Part shown: positions 46,901-53,638 of the stretch, piece after piece
Numbering within the stretch: the first letter of the stretch is position 1
Layout: every line of letters begins with the position of its first letter
DNA from: Streptomyces sp. L2
GTDB lineage: Bacteria > Actinomycetota > Actinomycetes > Streptomycetales > Streptomycetaceae
Direction: 5' to 3'
Assembly: GCF_004124325.1 (NCBI RefSeq)
Contig: NZ_QBDT01000001.1
Span: 1,550,001-1,614,000 of the forward strand
DNA length: 64,000 nucleotides
Notes under the pieces: generated by a model
What the model was told of the DNA's origin: nothing
Databases searched by the model: none
Seen by the model: the letters and a program-made list of their open reading frames with translations, nothing else
Position numbers and translations under genes: made by a program

Positions 46901-47014
46901 GTCGGTGTCCCGCGCGAGCGGGAAGGCGCAGTCGATCCCGACGATCGCGACGCCGTCGCCGTAAGCGGGCCCGTCCGTCATCGCCGCTCTCCGCCGGTCC
47001 GGCCCGTCCGTCAT
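43973..47014 (-). CDS. Single-module type I PKS (KS-AT-ACP)
   Basis: 1013 residues. The KS (about 20-440) has Cys in [13 protein letters not shown] and His in EAHGTGTALGD and GNLGHTEGAAG. The AT (about 535-840) has FLFSGQGAQYPGM, GHSVGEF and LAFHSPMV, the latter malonyl-like. A Pro/Arg-rich linker leads to an ACP with Ser in DLGFDSVMIMQL near residue 961. No KR, DH, ER or TE is present, so one malonyl extension should leave a beta-ketoacyl-ACP, the substrate needed for a 3-acyltetronate. ATG 47014 shares a base with the upstream ACP stop (TGATG) and has GGGGAG upstream; a second start at 46981 is possible. Confidence 0.94.
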   Translation of the reverse strand: MTDGPDRRRAAMTDGPAYGDGVAIVGIDCAFPLARDTDAYWELLLRGGDAIGEVPPERWDPAAFPAADGAARAGLDRGGFLDGADVFDNEFFSVPPREAAAMDPQQRLLLHCAWRAVEDSGVAPGALAGSGTGVYVGVMGGEWGRLHLGDYDRVTPQLGAGSSAGMTANRISYQLGFTGPSMAVDTACSSSLVAVHLGVGALLSGECDTVLAGGVNLVMSPALGLVYHQLGLAAADGRCKPFSLHADGIGRSEGVGLVVLRRLADAVADGQRVYAVIRGTAVNQDGRSNGITAPNRWSQEQVVATACKRARVEPREVAFVEAHGTGTALGDTIECAALGSLHAEGRDEPLAIGSVKGNLGHTEGAAGIAGLIKVALALHHRIVPASRFADRENPQLRLSQRGLRLLKSPLRLPPAPVVAGLSSFGMGGTNAHAVLGSAPRPAPRTTARRARPGAGVFTLTADTPAALIRNLTEQADAVARRPRTSAAALCRQSNRVKTGLPYRFSTAARDTEELAAALREAARGGLPEQVAHRPWSLPTVAFLFSGQGAQYPGMTAALHQDSHTYRQALDAADAALRPYTDTSVRDRLLSAGSGDDDAVAGELTQPALFAVEYALAATLTALGIRPAAVLGHSVGEFAAAVTAGVLTLDEAAHLVATRGRLMHALPAGGAMLSVQAGPDAVRQLLAEEPDAHLAALNGPRDTVLSGTAEALARIAETLREAQIRVRDLQAPLAFHSPMVRPALDRLRSAAAGTEPKPPEIPVFSTRYGRLLDPAERMDAAYWADQAESPVLFADALADLETVCAPTHLIEIGPRPQLLPLAGRAGLGPGVEFLHPAPGPEAGATDLAELVARLYRAGLDPDWERLYDPDSTAGSPEKLRGYSFSTAHRYWTAPARPDAEPAERPRPTATQPRPASAAPRASDPVSRDRDPVLAAVVDAVAEVGSYPLEQVVATARFYEDLGFDSVMIMQLKDRIEARLPHLGEVSVQQLLPALRSVGTLAQFLGGHLTEGVGA

Positions 47015-47313
47015 CACCGCTCCCCGTTCGCGCCGGGCGCGGGGGCCTGGACGGCGAGGAACGCGAGAAGGGCCTGCACGGTGGGGTGGTCCCACAGCAG
47101 GGTCGGCTCGACCATCAGGCCGAACTCGTCCTCCAGGTCGCCGCACAGGCTCAGCGCGCACACCGAGTCCATGCCGTACTCGGCCAGCGGCACGGTCGGG
47201 TCGATGGTCTCCGCGTCCCGGCCCAGGTAGAGCGCGACCCGGTCGAGGAGCCAGCCGCGCGGCACGGCGGAGTCGGGGGTGTAGAGGGACTGCGGGTGGG
47301 TCGGTACGTTCAT
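47014..47313 (-). CDS. Fatty-acyl carrier protein of the tetronate operon
   Basis: 99-residue ACP with Ser in AEYGMDSVCALSLCGDLEDE near residue 51 and PTLLWDHPTVQALLAFL after it, a PKS-type ACP ending. It lies between the acyl-CoA-dehydrogenase-like gene and the PKS and shares TGATG with the latter. It is the expected acceptor of the acyl group activated by the acyl-AMP ligase, and the platform on which the dehydrogenase would act before transfer to the PKS ketosynthase. That order is inferred from known ligase-dehydrogenase-ACP trios. Confidence 0.92.
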   Translation of the reverse strand: MNVPTHPQSLYTPDSAVPRGWLLDRVALYLGRDAETIDPTVPLAEYGMDSVCALSLCGDLEDEFGLMVEPTLLWDHPTVQALLAFLAVQAPAPGANGER

Positions 47314-47368
47314 GGCCGAACGCCTTTCGCTGGGATTCGCCGGTCCGGGATGCCTTCTTGGGGCGCGC

Positions 47369-49099
47369 TCATCCCGGCAGCGGGGTGTCGTAGAGGTCGT
47401 AGGAGCGGCGGTCGCTGAAGCGCAGCTGCACTTCGTGGCGGACCCGCAGCTCGCACTCGGCCGGCAGGTCGGGCGCCGGGGCGCCGAGGCGGCGGGCCAG
47501 GCGGTGCAGGGCGGCCGCCGCCCAGGCCGGGTCGGCGAGGAACGGATCGGAGCCGTCCTGGTTGTGCCGCCACACGCCGAGCACCGCGGCGGCGGCGAGC
47601 AGATGGGCGTAGCGGTCCATGAGCGGGAACGGGGCGGCGCCGGGTTCGGGGCCGAGGGCGAGGACGCGGGCGCGCAGGTCGCGGAACTCGTCGACCAGGG
47701 TCAGCGCCAGGTCGCGCAGGGCCCGTTCGACGGCGCCGGTCCCCGGTGTCTCGGCGGCCACCGCGAGCAGGGTGGCGCTGAGGCTGTCCCGCCCGCAGGC
47801 GAGCGCCAGCCGGTCCGGGTCGAACGGGGGCAGCGGGTCGCGCGGCCGGAACAGTGCGGCGGGCGCCTCGTCCTCGACGAACCAGGAGCGGCGGGCCAGG
47901 CGCGGCAGCTGGGGGATGATCGTGCCCTGGCAGGCGACGGTCCCGGCGTGCCCGAGGGTGACCATGGGCACGTCCCGCAGGTGCTTCTGGAAGATGCCGA
48001 GGGTGCCCTCGCGGGTGTAGAGGCCGGCGCCGAGGACGATCGACAGGTCGTACATGGTCTCGGTCAGCATGCGCGGCAGCAGGTACTTCACGGCGGCCGA
48101 GTAGACGCTGGTCTGCTCCGGCAGGACGTGGATGGCCCGGGTGGCGACGGTGGCGAGGGCGTCGTAGAGCAGCAGGTTGACGAAGGCGCCGGTGATGGTG
48201 GCGGCGGTGCGCTGGGAGTCGGAGCCGCCGGTGGACCAGCCGCCGCCGCGGTGTTCGTGGTCGAAGGCGACGGCGGTGCGCAGGCTGGTGTCGACGGCGG
48301 CGAGCACCATCGAGGAGATGACGGTGCGGGTGATCTGGAAGGAGCGCTGTGCGATCGGCACGCCGTCGCCGACGGGCCCGAGCAGGGCGTCGGCGGGGAC
48401 GGGGCAGTCGTCGAAGTCGACCCCGCCGAAGACGCAGCCGCGCAGCCCCAGCGAGGTGTGCCGGCGCAGGAGTTCGGCCCGGCCCTCCGGGAACCGGGTG
48501 GGGTCCAGGAGGACGGCGGTGTGGCTGCGCCGGCCGGGGGCGGGGTCGGTGCGGGCGAACAGCACCAGGGCGTCCGCGCGGTCGAGGTTGTTGATGACGG
48601 GCTTGCGGCCGCTGAGCAGCAGCCCGCCGCCGGGCGCGGGCCGGGCGGAGACCTGGCTGCGGACGTAGTCGTTGCTGTGGGCGGTCTCCAGCTGGGCGAT
48701 GGCCGCGCGGGAGCCGCGCAGCAACTGCCGGGCGAGGGCGGTCTGCTGGTCCTCGGTGCCGGCCATCCACACGTCGGCGGCGGCCATGAAGGACATCGCG
48801 CCGTACCCCATGCCGAGGCCCACGTCCCGCCGGAAGACCGGGCGCATGACGCGGACCAGGGTGTCCATGGAGGTGAGCCGGCCGCCGAGTTCGACGGGCA
48901 CGTACTCGCGGTGCATGCCGGCCCGGTCGAGGGCGTCCTCGCCGGGGACGCTGCGCACGGCGTCCCGGTCGGCGTCCAGCAGGGCCGCGTAGCCGCACGG
49001 GTTGGCCGGGTCGCCGGGGTCGCCGAGGAGGTCCTCCACGGCGGCCACCCGGCGCTGCGCCTCGGCCTCGCGCACGGGCGCGGCGGTCAGGGTCACCAT
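47369..49099 (-). CDS. Acyl-CoA dehydrogenase-like flavoprotein, probably acting on acyl-ACP
   Basis: 576 residues, longer than standard 380-400-residue acyl-CoA dehydrogenases, matching the larger ACAD-like proteins in lipid-starting biosynthetic operons. AIAQLETAHSNDYVRSQVSA is the FAD/substrate strand. GVDFDDCPVPADALLGPVGDG is the conserved middle region, and LTETMYDLSIVLGAGLYTREG is the helical C-domain. The catalytic Glu cannot be assigned by eye. It overlaps the ligase gene by seven bases. With the ligase and ACP it should introduce unsaturation into the starter acyl chain (inference). Confidence 0.88.
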   Translation of the reverse strand: MVTLTAAPVREAEAQRRVAAVEDLLGDPGDPANPCGYAALLDADRDAVRSVPGEDALDRAGMHREYVPVELGGRLTSMDTLVRVMRPVFRRDVGLGMGYGAMSFMAAADVWMAGTEDQQTALARQLLRGSRAAIAQLETAHSNDYVRSQVSARPAPGGGLLLSGRKPVINNLDRADALVLFARTDPAPGRRSHTAVLLDPTRFPEGRAELLRRHTSLGLRGCVFGGVDFDDCPVPADALLGPVGDGVPIAQRSFQITRTVISSMVLAAVDTSLRTAVAFDHEHRGGGWSTGGSDSQRTAATITGAFVNLLLYDALATVATRAIHVLPEQTSVYSAAVKYLLPRMLTETMYDLSIVLGAGLYTREGTLGIFQKHLRDVPMVTLGHAGTVACQGTIIPQLPRLARRSWFVEDEAPAALFRPRDPLPPFDPDRLALACGRDSLSATLLAVAAETPGTGAVERALRDLALTLVDEFRDLRARVLALGPEPGAAPFPLMDRYAHLLAAAAVLGVWRHNQDGSDPFLADPAWAAAALHRLARRLGAPAPDLPAECELRVRHEVQLRFSDRRSYDLYDTPLPG

Positions 49100-50901
49100 G
49101 CGCCACCGCCGGCGGTGGACTGCAGCAGCCCCTCCCCGAGCAGGACGTCCCCGGCGCGGGCGAGCGCGCGGACGGCCGGGTCGAACACCTCGTACTCGCC
49201 GTGCACCTCGCCGGCGAGGAACTCGCGCCGCATGAGGGTGCGCTGGACCTTTCCGCTGGTGGTGCGGCGGACGGTGCCGGGGCGGACGAGGAGCACGTTC
49301 CCGGCGGGCACGTGGAACTCCTTGCCGATCAGCTCCTGGATGCGCTGGGCGAGTTCGCGCAGCCGGGGTCCGTCGAGCTGCTCGCCCCGCACCTCCTGGA
49401 CGAGGACGAGCTGTTCGCGGCCGGCCTCGACGGAGAACGCGGCGCCGCTGCCCGCCGCGAGCGCGGGGTGCAGGGCCTTCACGGCGTACTCGACGTCCTG
49501 CGGGTAGACGTTCCGCCCGTTGAGGATGACGACTTCCTTCAGCCGCCCGGTGACGTACAGCTGCCCGTCGTCGAGGACGCCGAGGTCGCCGGTGCGCAGG
49601 AAGCCGTCCTCGCCGGTGTCCAGCACGCCCTGGAAGGTGGCCTCGGTCTCCTCGGGCTTGCCGTAGTACCCGGCGGCGACACTGTCCCCGCGCAGCCAGA
49701 TCTCCCCCACGGCGCCCTCGGGCAGTTCACGGTAGCCGACGGGGTCGACGATGCGGACGTCGAAGTCGGTGACGCGGCCGCTGGAGACCAGGGTGCGGGA
49801 CTCGCGGCCCGCTTCGGCGGGGGCGACGACGTCCCGGGCGAGGGCGGCCGCGTCCGCGTCCCGGCGCCGGAAGGCCTCTCCGCGCACGCCGCCGGAGACG
49901 ACGAGGGTGGCCTCGGCGAGCCCGTAGCACGGGTACATCGCCTCGGCGGCGAGGCCGGCGGCGGCGAAGCGGCGGGCGAACGCGTCGAGGGTGTCGGCGC
50001 GCACCGGCTCGGCCCCGTTGAGGGCGAGGCGCCAGCGGGACAGGTCCAGCCGCGCGAGCGCCGCGTCCGTGACCCGGCGCAGGGCGAGGTCGTAGCAGAA
50101 GTTGGGGCCGCCGCCGATGGTGACGCCGTACTCGTCGATGGCCTGCAGCCAGCGCACGGGGCGCTTGATGAACGCGGTCGGCGACATCATCACCGAGGCG
50201 CTGCCCAACCAGAGCGGGTGCAGCAGGTGCGCGATGAGCCCCATGTCGTGGTAGAGCGGCAGCCAGCCGCCGAACCGGTCGGCAGGCGTGGTGTCCAGCA
50301 CCCGTTGCAGGGCGGCCTGGTTGGCGAGCAGGTTGCGGTGGGTGACCATCACGCCGCGCGGCTCGGACACCGAGCCGGAGGTGTACTGCAGGAACGCCAG
50401 GTCGTCCGGGCCGGTGGCGGGCGGCTCCCAGGCCTCGTCGGCGTCGGGCAGGGCGTCGCTCGCGACGCACACCACGTCGTCGGCGCAGCCCTCGGTCGCC
50501 AGCCACAGGGCGACGTCCGGCGCGCTGGCCCGGTCGGTGAGCACGACCCGCGCACCGCAGTCCCGCAGCATCGCCGAGCTGCGCCCGAGGCGTCCCTTGG
50601 TGTTGCCCTCGGGCAGCGGCGCGGGCACGGCCACGGCACCGCTGTACAGGCAGCCGGTGAACGCCTTGAGGAACTCAAGGCTCCCCGGGTACATCAGCAG
50701 CACGGGCCGGCCGGTCATGCCGTGCGCGCGCAGCGCGCGGGCGATCCGGCGCCCGGCGCGGTCCAGTTCCCCGTAGGTCAGCCGCTCGGCGGCCGGTCCG
50801 GCCGCGGTGTCGCGGAGTTGGATGTGTACGTCATCGCCCGCGAACTCGGCGCACCGGGTCCGGACGAGGTCGGTGAAAGTGGCGAAGCGTGACAACTGCA
50901 T
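49093..50901 (-). CDS. Fatty acyl-AMP ligase (FadD32-like)
   Basis: 602 residues of the long-chain FAAL group. A3 is LQYTSGSVSEPRGVMVTH, then GWLPLYHDMGLI, the family-typical ALNGAEPVRADTLDAFARRF, YPCYGLAEATLVVSGG, DGFLRTGDLG and RLKEVVILNGRNVYPQD. The A10 region RRTTSGKVQRTLMRRE supplies the lysine. FAALs form acyl-adenylates and pass the acyl group to an ACP rather than to CoA, so it should start the operon's pathway from a free fatty acid. It is the first gene of the nine-gene run. ATG 50901 is given; ATG 50931 in frame lacks a clear ribosome site. Confidence 0.94.
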   Translation of the reverse strand: MQLSRFATFTDLVRTRCAEFAGDDVHIQLRDTAAGPAAERLTYGELDRAGRRIARALRAHGMTGRPVLLMYPGSLEFLKAFTGCLYSGAVAVPAPLPEGNTKGRLGRSSAMLRDCGARVVLTDRASAPDVALWLATEGCADDVVCVASDALPDADEAWEPPATGPDDLAFLQYTSGSVSEPRGVMVTHRNLLANQAALQRVLDTTPADRFGGWLPLYHDMGLIAHLLHPLWLGSASVMMSPTAFIKRPVRWLQAIDEYGVTIGGGPNFCYDLALRRVTDAALARLDLSRWRLALNGAEPVRADTLDAFARRFAAAGLAAEAMYPCYGLAEATLVVSGGVRGEAFRRRDADAAALARDVVAPAEAGRESRTLVSSGRVTDFDVRIVDPVGYRELPEGAVGEIWLRGDSVAAGYYGKPEETEATFQGVLDTGEDGFLRTGDLGVLDDGQLYVTGRLKEVVILNGRNVYPQDVEYAVKALHPALAAGSGAAFSVEAGREQLVLVQEVRGEQLDGPRLRELAQRIQELIGKEFHVPAGNVLLVRPGTVRRTTSGKVQRTLMRREFLAGEVHGEYEVFDPAVRALARAGDVLLGEGLLQSTAGGGAW

Positions 50902-51047
50902 CCCCCTCGCATGTCCCGCATGGTCCCGCATGGTCGCGTAACCCATGTCGCCCTGGATCTTGCGACGGCCGCCTAAAGGGGCGCTTGCACGCACCATCCG
51001 GACATGCGGGGCTCGGCGGTTGTGCCGGGCGGGGGCCGGGCCGGGCC

Positions 51048-52355
51048 TCAGTCCGGCAGCCAGTTGCCGTGGAAGCCGAACGGCACGCGGGCCGGCAGGT
51101 GCACCGTGGCGACAGGGCCGGCGGCGAGGTCGCCGGCGTCCAGCACGACGAGGTCACTGCGGTCGGTGGCGGCGTCGTACACGTACGTCATCAGGTAGCC
51201 GGGGCCGCCGGGTGTGGCGTCGGCGGGGGCGAAGGCGGCCTCGCCGGGGGTGCGGTCGGGCCCGAAGTCGTGGGTGGTGGCCGCGCCGGTGGCCAGGTCG
51301 TAGCGGACGAGGGTGCTGTCGCAGGTGATGTGGCCGTGGGCGGCGGCGAGGCCGGTGAGCCGGTCGTCGACGCGGGGGAACTCGCCGGGCCGGTCGTCGA
51401 CCTGCTCCTCGCGGACGGTGCCGCGCGCCGGGTCGACGGTCCACTTCCACAGCACGGCGTCCTTGGGGGGCGTGAGGCCCTGTTCGGTGCGCCGCCAGAT
51501 CTCGTCGTACCGCATGACGTGGAGCACGATGCCGCCGTCGGGGGCGTCGTAGGCGTTCAGCGAGTGGAAGACGTAGCAGGGGTCGACGGGGAACCAGCGG
51601 ACCTCGCCGTAGGGGTCGTCGCGGCGCAGCACGCCCAGCCGGGCGCCGTAGCCGTCGTCCCAGCAGTAGGGCATGGTGCCGCCGGCCATCGCGAGGTCGA
51701 GGTCGAAGACGACGGGCAGGTCGAGGAAGACGATGTGCTCGGCGGTGAGGCAGAAGTCGTGCAGCATGGTCGCGCCGGGCACCTCGATGGGCCGGCTGAC
51801 CGCCAACTCGCCGTTCGCGTCGGCGCGGTGGTAGGTGAGGTGCGTGGGCTCCAGGACGCCGTAGCCGAAGAAGTGCAGTTCGCCGGTGGCCGGGCAGGTC
51901 TTGGGGTGGGCGGTCATGGCGGTGTGCAGCCGGCCGCCGAAGTCGTAGACGCCCTTCGTGTCCAGCTCGGGGGTCAGTTCGTAGGGCAGGGCCGTCTCGA
52001 CGAGGGCGAGGGTGTGGCCGGCGTGCCGGACGACGTGGGTGTTGGCCGGGCCCGCGGTGAGGTCGCGCCGCCCCTGGTCGTCGTACATCCGCGCCCCGTC
52101 GGTGAGGGTGCTGGTGCGCACCCACCGGTTGCGGTACGAGGCCGCGCGGCCGTCCTCGATCCTTAAGCCGTGGACCATCCCGTCGCCGAAGAACCAGTGT
52201 CCGGAGGCGGCGTCGGCCGGGTTGGGGCCGTTGCGCACGTACCAGCCGTTCAGCTCGGGCGGGAGCGTGCCGGTCACCGGCAGGTCGTGGGCGGTGAGTT
52301 CCTCGGTGACCGGGGCGTAGTTACCGGCGAGATGGCGGGGGGTGGGGGCGGTCAT
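51048..52355 (-). CDS. Carotenoid oxygenase family protein with a TTA codon
   Basis: 435 residues. The four iron-binding histidines of the RPE65/lignostilbene dioxygenase family are visible: TAHPKTC, MLHDFC, VFHSLNAYD and C-terminal FGFHGNWLP. NGWYVRNGPNP marks the N-terminus. The family cleaves double bonds in apocarotenoids, stilbenes or related aryl-alkenes; the substrate is not readable. Leu64 is encoded by TTA (52164-52166), so expression should depend on the bldA tRNA. It overlaps the membrane-protein gene by ATGA and ends 146 bases before the FAAL gene on the same strand, so co-transcription with the tetronate operon is possible. Confidence 0.93.
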   Translation of the reverse strand: MTAPTPRHLAGNYAPVTEELTAHDLPVTGTLPPELNGWYVRNGPNPADAASGHWFFGDGMVHGLRIEDGRAASYRNRWVRTSTLTDGARMYDDQGRRDLTAGPANTHVVRHAGHTLALVETALPYELTPELDTKGVYDFGGRLHTAMTAHPKTCPATGELHFFGYGVLEPTHLTYHRADANGELAVSRPIEVPGATMLHDFCLTAEHIVFLDLPVVFDLDLAMAGGTMPYCWDDGYGARLGVLRRDDPYGEVRWFPVDPCYVFHSLNAYDAPDGGIVLHVMRYDEIWRRTEQGLTPPKDAVLWKWTVDPARGTVREEQVDDRPGEFPRVDDRLTGLAAAHGHITCDSTLVRYDLATGAATTHDFGPDRTPGEAAFAPADATPGGPGYLMTYVYDAATDRSDLVVLDAGDLAAGPVATVHLPARVPFGFHGNWLPD

Positions 52356-52912
52356 CGGGCCACCTGCCCGGCCTTGGCCTGGACGTAGGCGATGTAGCGG
52401 ACGGTGAAGACCATCGGGACGACGAAGCCGGCGATCTGCACGATCGTGGCGGTGGAGGAGTGCGGGTGCCCGGCGTGCGCGACCAGGGCGAGGACGACCG
52501 CGGTGACGGCGAACGCCAGGGTCCATACGGCGGTGATGACCACGTTGGTCCGGATGAACGGCTTCAGTCCCCACACCTCGCGCGGGGTGGTGCGCTTGGC
52601 GATGCCCAGGGTGAACGGCTTGCCGATGGCGAGCGAGACACCGGCGATGACGGCGAGGACGCCGGAGGAGAGGGCCGCGGAGTAGTCGTGGACGCCGGAG
52701 TGCGGGTCGGCGAAGGCGATGACGGTGAGGGCGGCGAAGAAGACCGCCGAACCGCACTCGATGATCAGCGCGTCGAACCCGGTTCCGGTCCGGCGCTGCT
52801 GGGCGATGATCGCGACGGCGACGAGCAGCGCGGCCAGGGCGCCCCACTGCCAGCTGCCCGAGGGGAACACGGCGAAGACGATCCACGGCAGAAACGTGCG
52901 CAGGTACGACAT
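52352..52912 (-). CDS. Polytopic membrane protein paired with the carotenoid oxygenase
   Basis: 186 residues with about five or six hydrophobic spans, starting FLPWIVFAVFPSGSWQWGALAA, and with a conserved-looking GKPFTLGIAKRTTPREVWG loop. No family name is claimed. It is translationally coupled to the carotenoid oxygenase (ATGA) and divergent from the PadR gene across 96 bases that contain palindromic operators. It may be a transporter or membrane partner for the oxygenase's hydrophobic substrate. ATG 52912 has GGGAGAG upstream. Confidence 0.85.
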   Translation of the reverse strand: MSYLRTFLPWIVFAVFPSGSWQWGALAALLVAVAIIAQQRRTGTGFDALIIECGSAVFFAALTVIAFADPHSGVHDYSAALSSGVLAVIAGVSLAIGKPFTLGIAKRTTPREVWGLKPFIRTNVVITAVWTLAFAVTAVVLALVAHAGHPHSSTATIVQIAGFVVPMVFTVRYIAYVQAKAGQVAR

Positions 52913-52947
52913 TGATCTCTCCCATTCCGGTGCGGGATTCCTCTCCC

Positions 52948-52984
52948 GACATGTCAAAACTAGAAGGTCCTCTAGCGACATGTC
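52948..52984. promoter_or_regulatory. Probable PadR operator region
   Basis: The perfect 8-bp palindrome GACATGTC occurs at 52948-52955 and 52977-52984, 29 bases apart. Between them lies the imperfect 16-bp palindrome CTAGAAGGTCCTCTAG (52960-52975). PadR proteins bind palindromes in their own promoters. This element sits between the divergent PadR and membrane-protein/oxygenase genes, where it could control both. Confidence 0.6.
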
Positions 52985-53008
52985 AAGAGTGGAATGTAGG
53001 GTGGGGGC

Positions 53009-53521
53009 ATGAGCCTGAGACACGCACTCCTCGGCCTGCTCTCGGAGCGCCCCGCGAGCGGCTACGACCTGCTGAAACGCTTCGACACCTCGTTGGCGAA
53101 CGTCTGGCCGGCGACCCAGAGCCAGATCTACACCGAGCTGACGAAACTGGCGGGCACCGGCCTGATCACGGTCGCCGCCGAGGGCCCGCGCGGCCGCAAG
53201 GAGTACGCCCTCACCGAGGAGGGCCTCACCGAACTGCGGCACTGGCTGACCGAGACCAAGCCCCAGCGGACCACCCGCAGCGACGTGCTGCTGCGCGTGT
53301 TCTTCCTCGGCGTCCTCGAACCCGAACAGGGCCGCGCCTACCTCGCCGACCTGGCCGGGCAGTCCGCCGAGGCGTACGACGAGCTGCGCGCCCTCGCCGA
53401 CTCCATCGACTGGGACGACGACGACCTCTCGGTCCACGGCCGCATCGCCCTGGAGTACGGCCTGCGCTTCCACGAGATGCGCCGGGAGTGGGCGGCCTGG
53501 GCGGCGGGGCAGCTGAAGTAG
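53009..53521 (+). CDS. PadR-family transcriptional regulator
   Basis: 170 residues: an N-terminal PadR winged helix (LRHALLGLLSERPASGYDLL, then WPATQSQIYTELTKLAGTGL and RGRKEYALTEEG) and a C-terminal helical Vir-type dimerisation domain. PadR proteins are usually repressors released by phenolics or other hydrophobic ligands. The divergent carotenoid-oxygenase operon and the palindromes between them make local autoregulated control the simplest reading. ATG 53009 follows a G-rich stretch (GGGTGGGGGC). Confidence 0.94.
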   Translation: MSLRHALLGLLSERPASGYDLLKRFDTSLANVWPATQSQIYTELTKLAGTGLITVAAEGPRGRKEYALTEEGLTELRHWLTETKPQRTTRSDVLLRVFFLGVLEPEQGRAYLADLAGQSAEAYDELRALADSIDWDDDDLSVHGRIALEYGLRFHEMRREWAAWAAGQLK

Positions 53522-53551
53522 GGCGGCCGGGCGCCTTGGGCGGCGGGCCGG

Positions 53552-53638
53552 CTCATGTCGCGCCGCGGGCGCCGGGCCGGCTCATGTCGCGCCCCGGGCG
53601 CCGGGCCTGCTCATGTCGCGCCGCGGCCGTTCGGGAGG
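53552..53638. repeat. Three 29-bp direct repeats at the 3' end of the SpoIIE-type gene
   Basis: CTCATGTCGCGCC recurs at 53552, 53581 and 53610, an exact 29-base period, with intervening GCGGGCGCCGGGCCGG-like sequence. The last copy spans the stop codon of the SpoIIE-type phosphatase. The array separates that gene from the convergent PadR gene and could act in termination. Confidence 0.8.
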
